64,000 nucleotides of DNA from Gammaproteobacteria bacterium (GCA_030949385.1 JAUZSP010000010.1:90313-154312); one strand, 5' to 3'; positions 1-10,319 are shown, counted from the first letter of the stretch. Numbers and translations: made by a program. The notes: generated from the sequence alone by a model not told the origin.

Positions 1-2464
1 TTGTAGTCACTGGGAACATACGCGCGAATCTGATCGACGTAGGCGCGGATGTAATCGGTGGCCACCACTACTGGCCCTTCGCTGCCAGACAAACATTCTT
101 CGACGTAGCTGATGCGGGCTTTTTTCTTCGGGTTGAGCATGTTGTAACGCTCTACATCGTGGCCGTTGCGCGCCAGTTCGTTGAAGCTGGTGACGCTCCA
201 GACATCGGCGCTGACCCCGAAGTCATTTTGCAGCAGTTCGGCGGCGGCGATGGCTTCGCGCAAAATGGTGCCACTGCCCATCAGTTGTACTTTGGGGCCT
301 TTGTTGGGATTCTGTTGCAGGCGGTACATGCCTTTGAGGATGCCCTCTTCAACGCCCTCTGGCAGCGGCGGTTGCTGGTAGTTTTCGTTCATGGCGGTGA
401 TGTAGAAGAAGACATTTTCTTGTTTCTCTACCATGCGCTGCATGCCGTTGTGAATGATAATCGCCATTTCGTACGCAAAGGTGGGGTCGTAGGCGACGCA
501 GTTGGGGATGGTGTTGGCCACCAACAGACCGTGACCGTCTTGATGTTGCAGCCCTTCTCCATTGAGGGTGGTGCGTCCTGCCGTTGCGCCGATGAGGAAC
601 CCCCGTGCCTGCATGTCACCGGCAGCCCAAGCGAGATCTCCGATGCGCTGGAAGCCGAACATGGAGTAGTAAATGTAGAAGGGAATCATGTTGACGCCGT
701 GGTTGCTGTAGGCGGTGGCCGCTGCAATCCAAGAGGACATGGAACCGGCTTCGTTGATGCCCTCTTCGAGGATCTGACCGGATTTGTCTTCTTTGTAGTA
801 CATCAACTGATCACGATCTTGTGGTTCGTAGAGTTGACCGACGGAGGAGTAGATGCCGAGCTGGCGGAACATGCCTTCCATGCCGAAGGTACGTGCTTCA
901 TCGGGGACGATGGGGACGATGTTTTTGCCGACTTTTTTGTCGCGGGTCAGGGCGGTCAAGATGCGCACAAAGGCCATCGTGGTGGACATTTCCCGTTCGC
1001 CGCTGCCTTTGAGCATCGCCGAGAAGGCCTCCAGTGGGGGAACTTCCAGCGGCGCGGCCAGATGTTGGCGCGAGGGCAGATAACCGCCGAGGGCTTTGCG
1101 ACGCGCTTGCAGGTACTGCATCTCTTCGCTGTCGGCGGGCGGTTTGAGGTAGTCGGCGTTGGTGGCTTGTTCGTCGCTCAAGGGCAGGCGGAACCGATTG
1201 CGGAAGGCGAGCAGGTCGTCGTTGTCGAGTTTTTTCTTCGAGTGGCTGATGTTCTGCCCTTCGGCGGATTCACCCATGCCGTAGCCTTTGACCGTTTTGG
1301 CCAAAATAACCGTGGGCTGGCCTTTGTGGGCGACGGCTTCGGCGTAGGCGGCGTAGACTTTGTGTGGGTCGTGACCGCCGCGATTGAGGTGCCAAATGTC
1401 GTCATCGGAGAGGTGGGATACCAGCTCTTTCAGTTCGGGGTATTTGCCAAAGAAGTGTTCACGGGTGTACGCACCGCCTTTGGCTTTGTAGTTTTGGTAC
1501 TCGCCATCGACGCACTCTTCCATGCGTTGGCGCAGCAGGCCGGTTTTGTCTTTGGCCAGCAAGGGATCCCAATAGGAACCCCAGACCACTTTGATCACAT
1601 TCCAGCCCGCGCCTCGGAAGACCGCTTCCAGTTCTTGAATGATTTTGCCGTTGCCGCGCACCGGTCCATCAAGGCGTTGCAGGTTGCAGTTGACCACAAA
1701 GGTGAGGTTGTCGAGTTTTTCCCGCCCGGCCAGCGAGATGGCACCGAGGGATTCCGGCTCGTCGGTTTCACCGTCACCCAAGAACGCCCAGACGCGCCGA
1801 GGTTCGGTGTTGGCCAGTTTGCGGTGCTGCATGTATTTCATGAAGCGCGCTTGGTAGATGGCCATAATGGGGCCCCAGTCCCATGCTGACGGTGGGAAAC
1901 TGCCAAAAGTCGGGCATCAACCACGGATGTGGATAGGAGGAGAGGCCAATGTCTTTGCCTTCCGATTCTTGACGGAAGTGGTTGAGCTGATCTTCGCTCA
2001 AGCGGCCTTCGAGAAAGGCGCGAGCGTAGATACCAGGCGAGGAGTGGCCTTGCAAAAAGAGCAAATCACCGCCGTGTTCGGGGGTTTGGGCGTGAAAAAA
2101 AGTGGTTAAACCCCACATCGTAGAGGGTGGCTGAGGAGGCAAAACTGGCGATGTGGCCACCCAGGTCGGGGTTATGACGGTTGGCACGCACCACCATTGC
2201 CAAGGCGTTCCAGCGAATGTAGGAGCGCAAGCGGCGTTCCAGCTCTTGATTGCCGGAGCTGCGTTTTTCCAAATGGGTCGGAATGGTGTTGAGGTAGGCG
2301 GTGTTGGCACTGAAGGGCAGGTGCGCACCCGAACGGCGCGCCTGATCGATTAATTTCCCGAGTAGGTAGTGGGCGCGTTCAGGTCCTTCAGCATCAATGA
2401 CCGCTTCCAGGGCTTCGAGCCACTCTTGAGTCTCTTGGGGATCAATGTCGGGTAGTGTAGTCAT
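1..2464 (-). CDS. aceE: Pyruvate dehydrogenase E1 component, 3'-truncated, two apparent frameshifts
   Basis: E1 is the thiamine-diphosphate subunit of the cytoplasmic pyruvate dehydrogenase complex; it decarboxylates pyruvate and acetylates the lipoyl groups of E2. The homodimeric bacterial type is recognisable from [18 protein letters not shown] at the start, [17 protein letters not shown], and the cofactor motif [10 protein letters not shown]. The gene begins at ATG 2464 and runs off the left edge, so about 820 of the usual roughly 890 residues are present. The frame breaks twice. One break is at the seven-A run 2095-2101, where six would restore [12 protein letters not shown]. The other is at GGGGCCCC 1869-1876, where one base less restores [13 protein letters not shown]. 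Both are one-base excesses in homopolymers and the protein is otherwise well conserved, so sequencing error is likelier than a pseudogene. The aceF and lpd genes, if adjacent, lie outside the window. Confidence 0.95.
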
Positions 2465-2740
2465 AGTGTCCTCACGCCAAAGTGACGAGTGATTTTATGT
2501 GGTGGCAGAAGCCGTGTTTACGGATTGGCTCGACCTTAAAAAAAGGGAGTCATTATGCCTGAACTGGGTGATGCTTAGAAGCCTGTGAATGATTCGCTGG
2601 GGTTGGAAGTGGTTTTTTATCTTTGGCCGGAAGGGTTGGCTGGGTGCGTTGTGAAGAATTTAAGGTTAGAATGAGCCAATAAAATGTTAGGTCAGCGATT
2701 CGAATAACAATAATAACGAAATGCTGCGTATTGAATGTAA

Positions 2741-2752
2741 GGGGGGGGGGGG
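2741..2752 (+). repeat. Homopolymeric tract of twelve G at the TonB receptor start
   Basis: Twelve consecutive G residues end one base before the GAG that precedes the ATG at 2758, so the tract forms the 5' part of the ribosome-binding region of the TonB receptor gene. If the TTG at 2731 were used instead, the tract would be coding (Arg-Gly-Gly-Gly). G tracts of this length slip readily and are a known basis of phase variation in other bacteria. The exact count is uncertain because the window appears to carry homopolymer errors elsewhere. Confidence 0.85.
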
Positions 2753-2757
2753 AGTTG

Positions 2758-4842
2758 ATGTTGGGTTACGTGCCATTGCTGTTTTTTGTGAGCCTTTTAA
2801 GTGCTGCGGTGCAGGCTGTGGAGTACAGCCGTGAGGAGCAAGATTTGCTCTTGCTTTACGGTGATGAAGAGATGATCACCATTGCTACGGGTGAGCAGCA
2901 ACCGCTTTCAAAAGCACCGGCGGTGGCCAATGTGATCACCGCTAAGCAGATTAGAAGGATGGGGGCGACGGATCTGGATGAGATTTTGGAGAGTGTGCCT
3001 GGGCTGCATGTCTCTCGCAGTAGCAGGTACAACCCACTTTATTTGTTTCGTGGCATTGCTTCCAGTTTCAACGCCGAAGTATTGATGTTGATCAACGGCG
3101 TGCCGATCAACACCTTGTTTGTCGGTGATCGGCATCAAGTCTGGGGTGGCATGCCGGTGCAGGCGATTGCTCGGGTTGAGGTGATCCGGGGGCCGGGTGC
3201 GGCGATTTACGGTGCCGATGCCTTTGCGGGGGTGATTAACGTCATTACTAAAAACGCGGCGGACATTAACGGCACCGAAGTGGGTTTGCGTTACGGCAGT
3301 TTTGCTAGCCAAGAGGTCTGGTTGCTGCACGGCAGTGAGTGGGCGGGTTGGCAGTGGGCCTTTGCACTGGAGGGCAGTCGAACGGATGGGGCTAAAAGCA
3401 TCATTGAACAGGATGCACAGAGCGGTCTGGATCAGCTTTTGGGCAGTCAGGCTTCCCTAGCACCTGGGGCGGTGAGTTTGCAGCGAGACAGCCTTGATCT
3501 GCGTCTGGAATTGGGGCGTGGCAATTTTGTGGCGCGCTTGGGTTTGCAGCGTCGTACGAATTTGGGTGTGGGTGTGGGGGTGGCATCGGCATTGGATCCT
3601 AATGGTCGTCTGGGCAGTGATCGTTGGAATCTGGATCTGAATTATCACAACGCCAATTTGGCTGAAGATTGGGATATCAGCTCGCAATTGAGTTTTTATG
3701 ACACGTCGCAAGTGGTTGAGCAGGATTTGCATCTTTTCCCAGCGGGCAGTCTTGGTTTTCAGGAGGGTATTATTGGCAACCCTGAAGTGTTTGAGCGGCA
3801 TTTTCGCGGGAGTGTTTCGGCTGCTTATGCCGGTTTTTTTGGTCACCGAATTCGTTTGGGTTTCGGTTATACGGTAAGCGATCTTTATCGGGTTAATGAG
3901 ACAAAAAACTTTACCTTCGCTGCGGGCTCTCCTCTGCCGATGCCTCTGGGTGGGGTGCAGGATGTTTCGGACAGTGATGCGGTTTTTTTGACGGAAGGGA
4001 AACGTAAAAATGCTCATATTTTTCTGCAAGACATCTGGAAACTGGCCAACGATTGGGAGTTGACCGCTGGTGTGAGGCTGGATGATTACAGTGATTTTGG
4101 TCAGAGCGTTAACCCACGCTTGGCTCTGGTTTGGTCGATGGGACAAAATTCAACTCTGAAGTTGTTGCACGGTCAGGCGTTTCGAGCACCTTCTTTTTTG
4201 GAGACTCAGGGGCGTAACAACCCCGTCGCCTTGGGTAATGTGGATTTGAAACCCGAAACGATTCAGACGACGGAGCTGGCGTTTGAGTACTACCCACAAG
4301 AACGTCTGCGTTTGAGTACCAGCCTGTTTCGTTATGTCTGGCAAGACATCATTCGTTTTGAAGCGGTGGATGCCAGCGGTTCGGACCCTTCAAGGCAGGC
4401 ACAAAACAGCGGCAGTCAGAGTGGTGCGGGTCTGGAATTTGAGATTGATTGGCGCGTGAACGCGGATCTTCATTTGATGATGAACTCCGCTTACCAATAT
4501 TCGCATGATGAACGCAGCGGTCAGTCTGCTGCCAACGCCCCCAATCATCAGCTTTATCTGCAGGCCAATTGGCAATTCCAGCCTGCTTGGAGTTTAAACT
4601 CACGTTTGAACTTGGTGATGTCGAGAGCCAGAGAGGCGGGGGATCTGCGTGCTGAGGTTGCTGATTACAGCACTCTGGATGTGAGTGTGCGGCGGCGTTC
4701 GGTCGTTGCAGGTTGGGCGGTTGCTGTGGGGGTGCGTAATCTGTCGGATACGGATCGTCGCGAGCCGTCAGGAGTAGAAATTCCAAATGATCTGCCTCTA
4801 CCAGGGCGAAATGCCTTTGCTGAGTTGAGTTACACCTTTTAG
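2758..4842 (+). CDS. TonB-dependent outer-membrane receptor
   Basis: Outer-membrane beta-barrel importer energised by TonB/ExbBD. The product has about 694 residues. It starts with a signal peptide (LLFFVSLLSAAVQA), then a TonB-box-like stretch (EEMITIATG) and a plug domain with the family motifs VANVITAKQIRRMGA, LDEILESVPG, LINGVP, RVEVIRGPGAAIYGADAFAG and VINVITK. A long barrel follows and ends in an aromatic residue (AELSYTF), as outer-membrane proteins do. I chose the ATG at 2758 because it leads straight into the signal peptide and follows a GGAG; an in-frame TTG lies at 2731. The substrate cannot be read from the sequence. It is followed after 62 bp by a periplasmic binding protein and then a sensor kinase/c-di-GMP protein, all on the same strand. 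The barrel may therefore feed or signal to those partners. No cobalamin riboswitch was recognised upstream. Confidence 0.92.
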   Translation: MLGYVPLLFFVSLLSAAVQAVEYSREEQDLLLLYGDEEMITIATGEQQPLSKAPAVANVITAKQIRRMGATDLDEILESVPGLHVSRSSRYNPLYLFRGIASSFNAEVLMLINGVPINTLFVGDRHQVWGGMPVQAIARVEVIRGPGAAIYGADAFAGVINVITKNAADINGTEVGLRYGSFASQEVWLLHGSEWAGWQWAFALEGSRTDGAKSIIEQDAQSGLDQLLGSQASLAPGAVSLQRDSLDLRLELGRGNFVARLGLQRRTNLGVGVGVASALDPNGRLGSDRWNLDLNYHNANLAEDWDISSQLSFYDTSQVVEQDLHLFPAGSLGFQEGIIGNPEVFERHFRGSVSAAYAGFFGHRIRLGFGYTVSDLYRVNETKNFTFAAGSPLPMPLGGVQDVSDSDAVFLTEGKRKNAHIFLQDIWKLANDWELTAGVRLDDYSDFGQSVNPRLALVWSMGQNSTLKLLHGQAFRAPSFLETQGRNNPVALGNVDLKPETIQTTELAFEYYPQERLRLSTSLFRYVWQDIIRFEAVDASGSDPSRQAQNSGSQSGAGLEFEIDWRVNADLHLMMNSAYQYSHDERSGQSAANAPNHQLYLQANWQFQPAWSLNSRLNLVMSRAREAGDLRAEVADYSTLDVSVRRRSVVAGWAVAVGVRNLSDTDRREPSGVEIPNDLPLPGRNAFAELSYTF

Positions 4843-4904
4843 GCTGAGTTGAAATTTGATTTTATGGATATAGGTTATTTCAAACAGGCTGTTATCATCG
4901 ACTT

Positions 4905-5858
4905 TTGGGGCGATTGGTGTTGATTGCGCTGCGGAAGGTGGTGTACGGAGTGGGATTTTTAATTCTTGCTCTTATGCCGTTGCAACCTGTGTTGGCGCAG
5001 CAGCCTGTGGCGGTGGTGTATCCGCAGGTGGATGGGCGGTTTCAATTCATTTTTGCCGAGATGTTAAAGGGCATTGAGTCCGTTATGGGTGAGCCGGTAC
5101 GCGGTTATGTGTTGCCTGCTGACTATCAATTGGACGACTTGGATCGCTGGTTGGATCAAGAAGAGATTGAGGTGGTTATTGCCTTGGGTGGCTCCAGCTC
5201 CCGAGCGTTGGCGCAGCTGAAGGGGCTGGTGAACGTAGTTTATGGGGGAACCGATCTCTCCGTGAGTCGGGCGGGCAATACGGGGATTAGCTTGATGCCG
5301 GATCCCAAGCTGTTATTTGAGCGCTTGCTCTCTTTGGTTCCCGAAATAGAGACGGTCACGGTCATTTACAGCATGGAAAACAACGCCTGTTTAATTGAAA
5401 AAGCGCAGCAAGAAGCGCGTGACAGGGGGCTGATTCTGGAGGCGATTCCCGCAGAGAATATGAAAGAGGCGGCGGGTTATTATCGCCGTTGGTTGAAACA
5501 GCTGGACGCTAAAAAAGACGCACTCTGGCTGCCGATGGATCGGGTCACGGTGGATCAAAGTCGGCATTTTTCCAATCTATTGAGCCAAGCGTGGGAGCGA
5601 GAATTTGTGATTTTTTCCAGTACGTCGGTACACGCGAAACGAGGTGCGCTTTTTTCTCTCTATGCGGATAATAACGCCTTGGGGCAAAGTTTGGCGCGGA
5701 TGGCGCGACGTCAATTGCAGTCTGAGGGCGATGAGGGCATTCGCCCTTTGTTAGAAGTGAAGTCTGCCCTTAATCGACGTACCGCAGATCATCTTGGTTT
5801 ACGTTTGGTGCCACGCCAAATTCGATCTTTTGATCTCTTATTTCCTCGACGTTATTAG
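4905..5858 (+). CDS. Periplasmic substrate-binding protein (ABC_sub_bind type)
   Basis: A 317-residue secreted protein. The N-terminus has a basic patch and a hydrophobic segment ending at PVLAQQ, a likely signal-peptidase site near residue 31. The mature part begins VAVVYPQVDGRFQFIF and contains VVIALGGSSSRAL, VVYGGTDLS and VTVIYSMENNACLIEKAQQE. This pattern fits the two-lobed ABC_sub_bind family of periplasmic binding proteins. No permease or ATPase gene is next to it. The following gene begins 21 bp downstream and encodes a membrane sensor with a periplasmic domain. The likelier role is therefore ligand presentation to that sensor rather than transport; this is inference. The start is a TTG at 4905, and no better ATG precedes the signal peptide. 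The ligand is unknown. Confidence 0.75.
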   Translation: MGRLVLIALRKVVYGVGFLILALMPLQPVLAQQPVAVVYPQVDGRFQFIFAEMLKGIESVMGEPVRGYVLPADYQLDDLDRWLDQEEIEVVIALGGSSSRALAQLKGLVNVVYGGTDLSVSRAGNTGISLMPDPKLLFERLLSLVPEIETVTVIYSMENNACLIEKAQQEARDRGLILEAIPAENMKEAAGYYRRWLKQLDAKKDALWLPMDRVTVDQSRHFSNLLSQAWEREFVIFSSTSVHAKRGALFSLYADNNALGQSLARMARRQLQSEGDEGIRPLLEVKSALNRRTADHLGLRLVPRQIRSFDLLFPRRY

Positions 5859-5879
5859 CCCATAATCTGAGCAATTGGT

Positions 5880-8800
5880 ATGCACTTTACGCACATTTCA
5901 CGTTGGGGTTTTAAACAGCAGCTTATCTTGGCGTTTACGTTGGGCATTTTCTGTTTGGCGTTGATCTCTTCTTTGACCATTTCTGCTTATTCCAGTGACG
6001 GCTTGCGTCAGCAAGCTCTTGAACAGGGTTTGAAGGTAACGGAATCCTTTGCCCGTCAGAGTGCGTTGGCTCTGCTCTATGAGAGTGCAGAAAACGCCAA
6101 AGAGGCAGGACGGTTGGCGCTCTCTTTTCCCGATGTGGTTTCCGTTAGCATTTTTCAACCGAACCATAAGGTGCTCTTCTCTGCAGGGGTGAAGGTGGCG
6201 GATTTGCAGCAGGATGGAGATGGCGCAAAACTGTGGCTCTTGTTGGGTCGTTTGGAAGGTGAGACCGATCAGGCATGGCATTTTTTCGCGCCCGTGTTCA
6301 GCGATAATATTAGCGACGATTCCCCTTTTAGTGTGCAGGCGGCGGATCCCGATTTGATCGGTTATACCCGTTTGGTGATGAGCAAAGCCTCGCTTAATCG
6401 GGTGCTTGATGAGGTCTTTAAAGTCAATCTCTACATTTCCCTGTTGCTGGCGGCGCTGCTGTTGTCGGTTTTATTGGCCATTACCACACGGGTAACCAAA
6501 CCGTTGATGGAGCTGGCGGGTGCGATGAAACGGGCGCAGTTGGGGGAGAAAAAGGTGCGTTCTTCGGTCAATGGGCCGCAGGACATCATGCTCATGGAGG
6601 AGGCTTTCAATACCATGATGGATGTCTTGGAGACCCGTGAATTGGAGTTGCAAAAAGCCCGTGATACGGCGCTGAAATCGGCGCGTCTCAAAGGCGAATT
6701 TGCCACTAATGTGAGCCACGATTTACGTACGCCGCTGAACGGGGTGTTGGGTATGTTGGAGTTGCTAAATTCAATGGGTTTGACTCCCAAACAGCAAGAG
6801 TATGTGGAAGTGGCTTTGGGTTCGGGGCGGGCGTTGTTGTCTCTGATTGAGGACATTCTTGATTTTTCCCGCATTGAGGCAGGCCGCCTGAAAAGCAACA
6901 ACGAAGATTTTAATCTGCGTGAAGTGCAAAAAGACGTGGTGGGTCTGTTGGCCGGTCAGGCTCAGCGCAAGGGCTTGGATATCAGTTACCTGATTGAATC
7001 CAATGTGCCGACCCGACTGTTTGGTGATGCAGGGCGTTTGCGGCAGATTTTAATGAACTTGCTGGGGAATGGAATTAAATTTACCGAGCACGGTGAAGTG
7101 ACGGTTTTGGTGTCCGTTGTGTCTCATAAAGAACAGCGTTATTTGCTGCGTTTTGAGGTGAAAGACAGCGGTATTGGGGTCTCTAAGGAGGCACAGGGAC
7201 GTATTTTTGAGCCCTTTTCACAGGCGGATGGTTCTACTACTCGGCGTTATGGGGGTACGGGCTTGGGGTTGGCCATCTGTCGTCAGCTGGTGGAGTTATT
7301 GGGTGGCGAGCTTGGGGTGGAGAGCCGAGTGGGCAGAGGCAGTCGTTTTTGGTTTAGCTTGCCAATGGATGCGGTGGATAAACAAGAGGAGGAGTACAGC
7401 AGTACCTTGGCGGGTGAGAAAATTTTGGTGGTGGATGACAGCGAAGTCAGTCGTCAATTTTTGCAGCAGACCTTGGAGCGTTGGGGCATTCAGCAGCACG
7501 GGGTCTCTTGTGGTCATGAGGCACTGAAAGCGCTCAAAGTCGCTGCTGCGATAGAGAAACCGTATCACGTGGTGATGGTGGATCAGGAGATGCCGCACAT
7601 GGACGGTGCCAGCTTGAGTCACTCCATCAAAGCCGATCCGAAGTTAAGTGATACTTCGGTGATTATGATGATTCGGCGTTGGCAGGTGGGGCATGAGACC
7701 ATTCAGCTGGTGGATGCGGCGGGTTACATTGAGACCCCGATTGAGGAGTCGGCGTTGCACGATGCCATTTTCAATGTGCTGCGGCCACCGCAATTGCTGC
7801 TGAAACCGTTAAAGACCGCTTCAGTTCGTAGCACGGTCAATTTTGCTAAATCGGTGCTGGTGGTGGAAGACAATCGCGCCAATCAGCAGGTGGCTTTGGG
7901 CATGTTGCAGCGATTGGGTTGTTCGGTAGTATTGGCCGGTAACGGTCTGCAGGCGATTGAACAGCTGGCAGAACACCATTTCGATGCGCTGCTGATGGAT
8001 TGTCACATGCCGGAGTTAGACGGTTATGAAGCGACTTTGCGCATTCGGGCTGCTGAGCAGTCAGATCGTCTGCCGATTATTGCCATGACCGCCAATGTTG
8101 GGGAAGCCGAGGTAAAACGCTGTTATGAGGTGGGGATGGACGATTACCTTAGCAAACCTCTCAATCTACAGACTTTAAAACAGAGTTTAGCGCGTTGGTT
8201 TACGGATCATAACGATGTCACCTCCGAGTCTGTCCAGCCTTTGGTATTGAGTGTTAAGGGTGGCGTTGCCTCTGCTTCCTTGGACCATGCTTTTTTGGAT
8301 GAACTGCGTGACAGCGTTGGCGGTTCATTTTCTATGTTGTTGACGGTGTTTCTTGAGGACACGCCGATCTATTTGCAGGCGTTGCGTAATGCGATTGCCG
8401 ATCAAAATACGCTTGAGGTGGCCAACGTTGCTCACAGTGTGAAGGGCAGCGCGCGCAATTTGGGTGCGAAACCGATGGCTGAGTTTGCGGCCTCTCTGGA
8501 GATTTTAGGGCGCGAGCAGCAACTGGGAAATGCTGCTGAGTTACAACGCAAGTTAGAAACAGAGTACCACTTGGTTAAAGTGGAGCTGGAGTCGCTCTCT
8601 GAGGTCGAAACGGAGTTTGAGAGTGTGTCAGAGGTTGGGGATTCCTTCTCGGTGCTGGTGGTGGATGATGATCGTGGTATTCGTTTGGCACTGCGAACCG
8701 TGTTGGTGGGAGACGGTTATCAGGTTAAAGAGGCCAGTAACGGTCAGCAGGCGTTGGCGCTGTGTGAGCGTCAGCTGCCTGATTTGGTGTTAATGGATGC

Positions 8801-10319
8801 CTTGATGCCGGTGATGGGCGGGTTTGAAGCGTGCCGACGTATTCGTCGTTTGCCAGCGGCTGAGAATTTGCCGGTGTTGATTATCACAGCTCTGGATGAT
8901 GAACACTCCATTGATAATGCCTTTGCTGCTGGAGCGACGGATTTTATTCCCAAACCGTTGCACTTTGCGGTGTTAAGACAGCGGGTCGTACGATTGTTAA
9001 CCGCCAGTCGGGCAGAAAAACACGTACATCAATTGGCCTATCACGACACGTTAACGGGGTTGCCAAATCGAGCTCTGTTTATGGAGCGTATTCAAGAGCT
9101 GTTGGAGCATGGTGAAGAGAAGCGACGCTTTGCGGTGCTGTTTTTGGATCTGGATCGCTTTAAAAGCGTGAATGACACTTTGGGACACGATGTGGGGGAT
9201 TTGTTGCTGCAAGCGGTGGCGGAACGGCTGCTGCATTGTGTGCGCAGTGGCGATATGGTGGCACGTTTGGGCGGTGATGAGTTCACCATTATTTTGGATA
9301 ACATCGCTGAATTGGAACCGGTTGCCAAGGTGGCAGCAAAAATTTGTGAGGCGATTTCAAAGCCCTTTACGTTTACGGAACAGCCGGTGTATATCGGTAC
9401 CAGCGTCGGTGTTGCCATTTATCCTGAGGATGGTAAAAACAGCATAGACCTGCTTAAACACGCCGATACGGCGATGTTTCGGGCTAAAGAGAAGGGCGGA
9501 GAGTTTCAATTTTATGAGCCGGGCATGGGAGCCATGATCAGTCAGCGGTTGAAATTGGAGCAGGATCTGCGCGGTGCTTTGGAACGAGGTGAATTTGTGC
9601 TTTATTACCAGCCGCAACGCAGTTTGAAGAGCGGTCGGATGGGGAGCATGGAAGCGTTGCTGCGCTGGCAGCATCCGAGCCGTGGTTTGATCTCTCCAGC
9701 GGAGTTTATTCCTTATTTAGAAGAGAGTGGTCTGATTGTCACGCTGGGAGAGTGGGTGTTGGATAACGCCTGTCAGCAAGCGCGTATTTGGTTGGATGAG
9801 GGTTATCAGGCGATTCGTATGGCGGTTAATCTTTCAGCTAAACAGTTGGATGAGGTGGCTCTGCTGGGGATCGTGAATAGCTGCTTGCAGAAAAATCGCC
9901 TTTCTGCTGATGCGCTTGAGTTGGAGATTACCGAAAGTGCGATGATGAAAGAGCCAGAAAATGTCATTACTACCTTGAGGGCACTGAAAAAAATGGGGGT
10001 GCAGTTGACCATTGACGATTTTGGTATTGGTTATTCCTCTTTGAGTTATCTCAAACGTTTTCCCGTTGACTGTTTGAAAGTGGATCGTACTTTTGTTGAG
10101 GGGGTGATGACCGAGCAGACCGATGCTGAAATTCTGCGTGGCATTATCGCTTTGGCGCACGGTTTGGGTTTGAACGTGACCGCCGAAGGGGTGGAGTCTG
10201 CACAGCAAGAGCAATTTTTGCGGGAGTGTGGCTGCGATCAAATTCAGGGTTATTTTTTCAGTCGTCCTCTGCCCGCAACGGACATCGAGAGTCAGTTTTT
10301 GCAAAGAAATCCGGGGTAA
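5880..10319 (+). CDS. Membrane hybrid kinase with HPt and GGDEF-EAL output (1479 residues)
   Basis: A single-chain phosphorelay ending in c-di-GMP enzymes. Order, with approximate residues: TM helix 16-36, periplasmic sensor to about 185, second TM 185-205, HAMP, HisKA with phospho-acceptor His near 280 (SHDLRTPLNG), HATPase with [12 protein letters not shown]1 (Asp near 567, VDQEMPHMDG), REC2 (Asp near 706, MDCHMPELDG), HPt with His near 852 (AHSVKGSARNLGA), REC3 (Asp near 973, MDALMPVMGG), GGDEF near 1130 (RLGGDEF), EAL near 1256 (EALLRWQHPSRG, with LEITES and DDFGIGYSS). REC1 looks degenerate: its usual Ser-Lys-Pro is ETP, so it may not be phosphorylated. Both the GGDEF and EAL signature motifs are intact, so it could make and break c-di-GMP. 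It follows a TonB receptor and a binding protein closely enough to share their transcript. It resembles the soluble protein at 33914-37900 over the whole cytoplasmic part. Confidence 0.93.
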   Translation: MHFTHISRWGFKQQLILAFTLGIFCLALISSLTISAYSSDGLRQQALEQGLKVTESFARQSALALLYESAENAKEAGRLALSFPDVVSVSIFQPNHKVLFSAGVKVADLQQDGDGAKLWLLLGRLEGETDQAWHFFAPVFSDNISDDSPFSVQAADPDLIGYTRLVMSKASLNRVLDEVFKVNLYISLLLAALLLSVLLAITTRVTKPLMELAGAMKRAQLGEKKVRSSVNGPQDIMLMEEAFNTMMDVLETRELELQKARDTALKSARLKGEFATNVSHDLRTPLNGVLGMLELLNSMGLTPKQQEYVEVALGSGRALLSLIEDILDFSRIEAGRLKSNNEDFNLREVQKDVVGLLAGQAQRKGLDISYLIESNVPTRLFGDAGRLRQILMNLLGNGIKFTEHGEVTVLVSVVSHKEQRYLLRFEVKDSGIGVSKEAQGRIFEPFSQADGSTTRRYGGTGLGLAICRQLVELLGGELGVESRVGRGSRFWFSLPMDAVDKQEEEYSSTLAGEKILVVDDSEVSRQFLQQTLERWGIQQHGVSCGHEALKALKVAAAIEKPYHVVMVDQEMPHMDGASLSHSIKADPKLSDTSVIMMIRRWQVGHETIQLVDAAGYIETPIEESALHDAIFNVLRPPQLLLKPLKTASVRSTVNFAKSVLVVEDNRANQQVALGMLQRLGCSVVLAGNGLQAIEQLAEHHFDALLMDCHMPELDGYEATLRIRAAEQSDRLPIIAMTANVGEAEVKRCYEVGMDDYLSKPLNLQTLKQSLARWFTDHNDVTSESVQPLVLSVKGGVASASLDHAFLDELRDSVGGSFSMLLTVFLEDTPIYLQALRNAIADQNTLEVANVAHSVKGSARNLGAKPMAEFAASLEILGREQQLGNAAELQRKLETEYHLVKVELESLSEVETEFESVSEVGDSFSVLVVDDDRGIRLALRTVLVGDGYQVKEASNGQQALALCERQLPDLVLMDALMPVMGGFEACRRIRRLPAAENLPVLIITALDDEHSIDNAFAAGATDFIPKPLHFAVLRQRVVRLLTASRAEKHVHQLAYHDTLTGLPNRALFMERIQELLEHGEEKRRFAVLFLDLDRFKSVNDTLGHDVGDLLLQAVAERLLHCVRSGDMVARLGGDEFTIILDNIAELEPVAKVAAKICEAISKPFTFTEQPVYIGTSVGVAIYPEDGKNSIDLLKHADTAMFRAKEKGGEFQFYEPGMGAMISQRLKLEQDLRGALERGEFVLYYQPQRSLKSGRMGSMEALLRWQHPSRGLISPAEFIPYLEESGLIVTLGEWVLDNACQQARIWLDEGYQAIRMAVNLSAKQLDEVALLGIVNSCLQKNRLSADALELEITESAMMKEPENVITTLRALKKMGVQLTIDDFGIGYSSLSYLKRFPVDCLKVDRTFVEGVMTEQTDAEILRGIIALAHGLGLNVTAEGVESAQQEQFLRECGCDQIQGYFFSRPLPATDIESQFLQRNPG

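Noticed and set aside
159..1889. Plus-strand ORF of 576 codons
   Set aside because: Antisense shadow of aceE; the minus strand carries clear E1 motifs.
2465..2740. Cobalamin or other riboswitch before the TonB receptor
   Set aside because: No B12-box or other recognisable aptamer pattern was found in this 276-bp stretch.
2731..2757. TTG start for the TonB receptor that makes the G tract coding
   Set aside because: ATG 2758 leads directly into the signal peptide; the longer start adds an Arg-Gly run before it.
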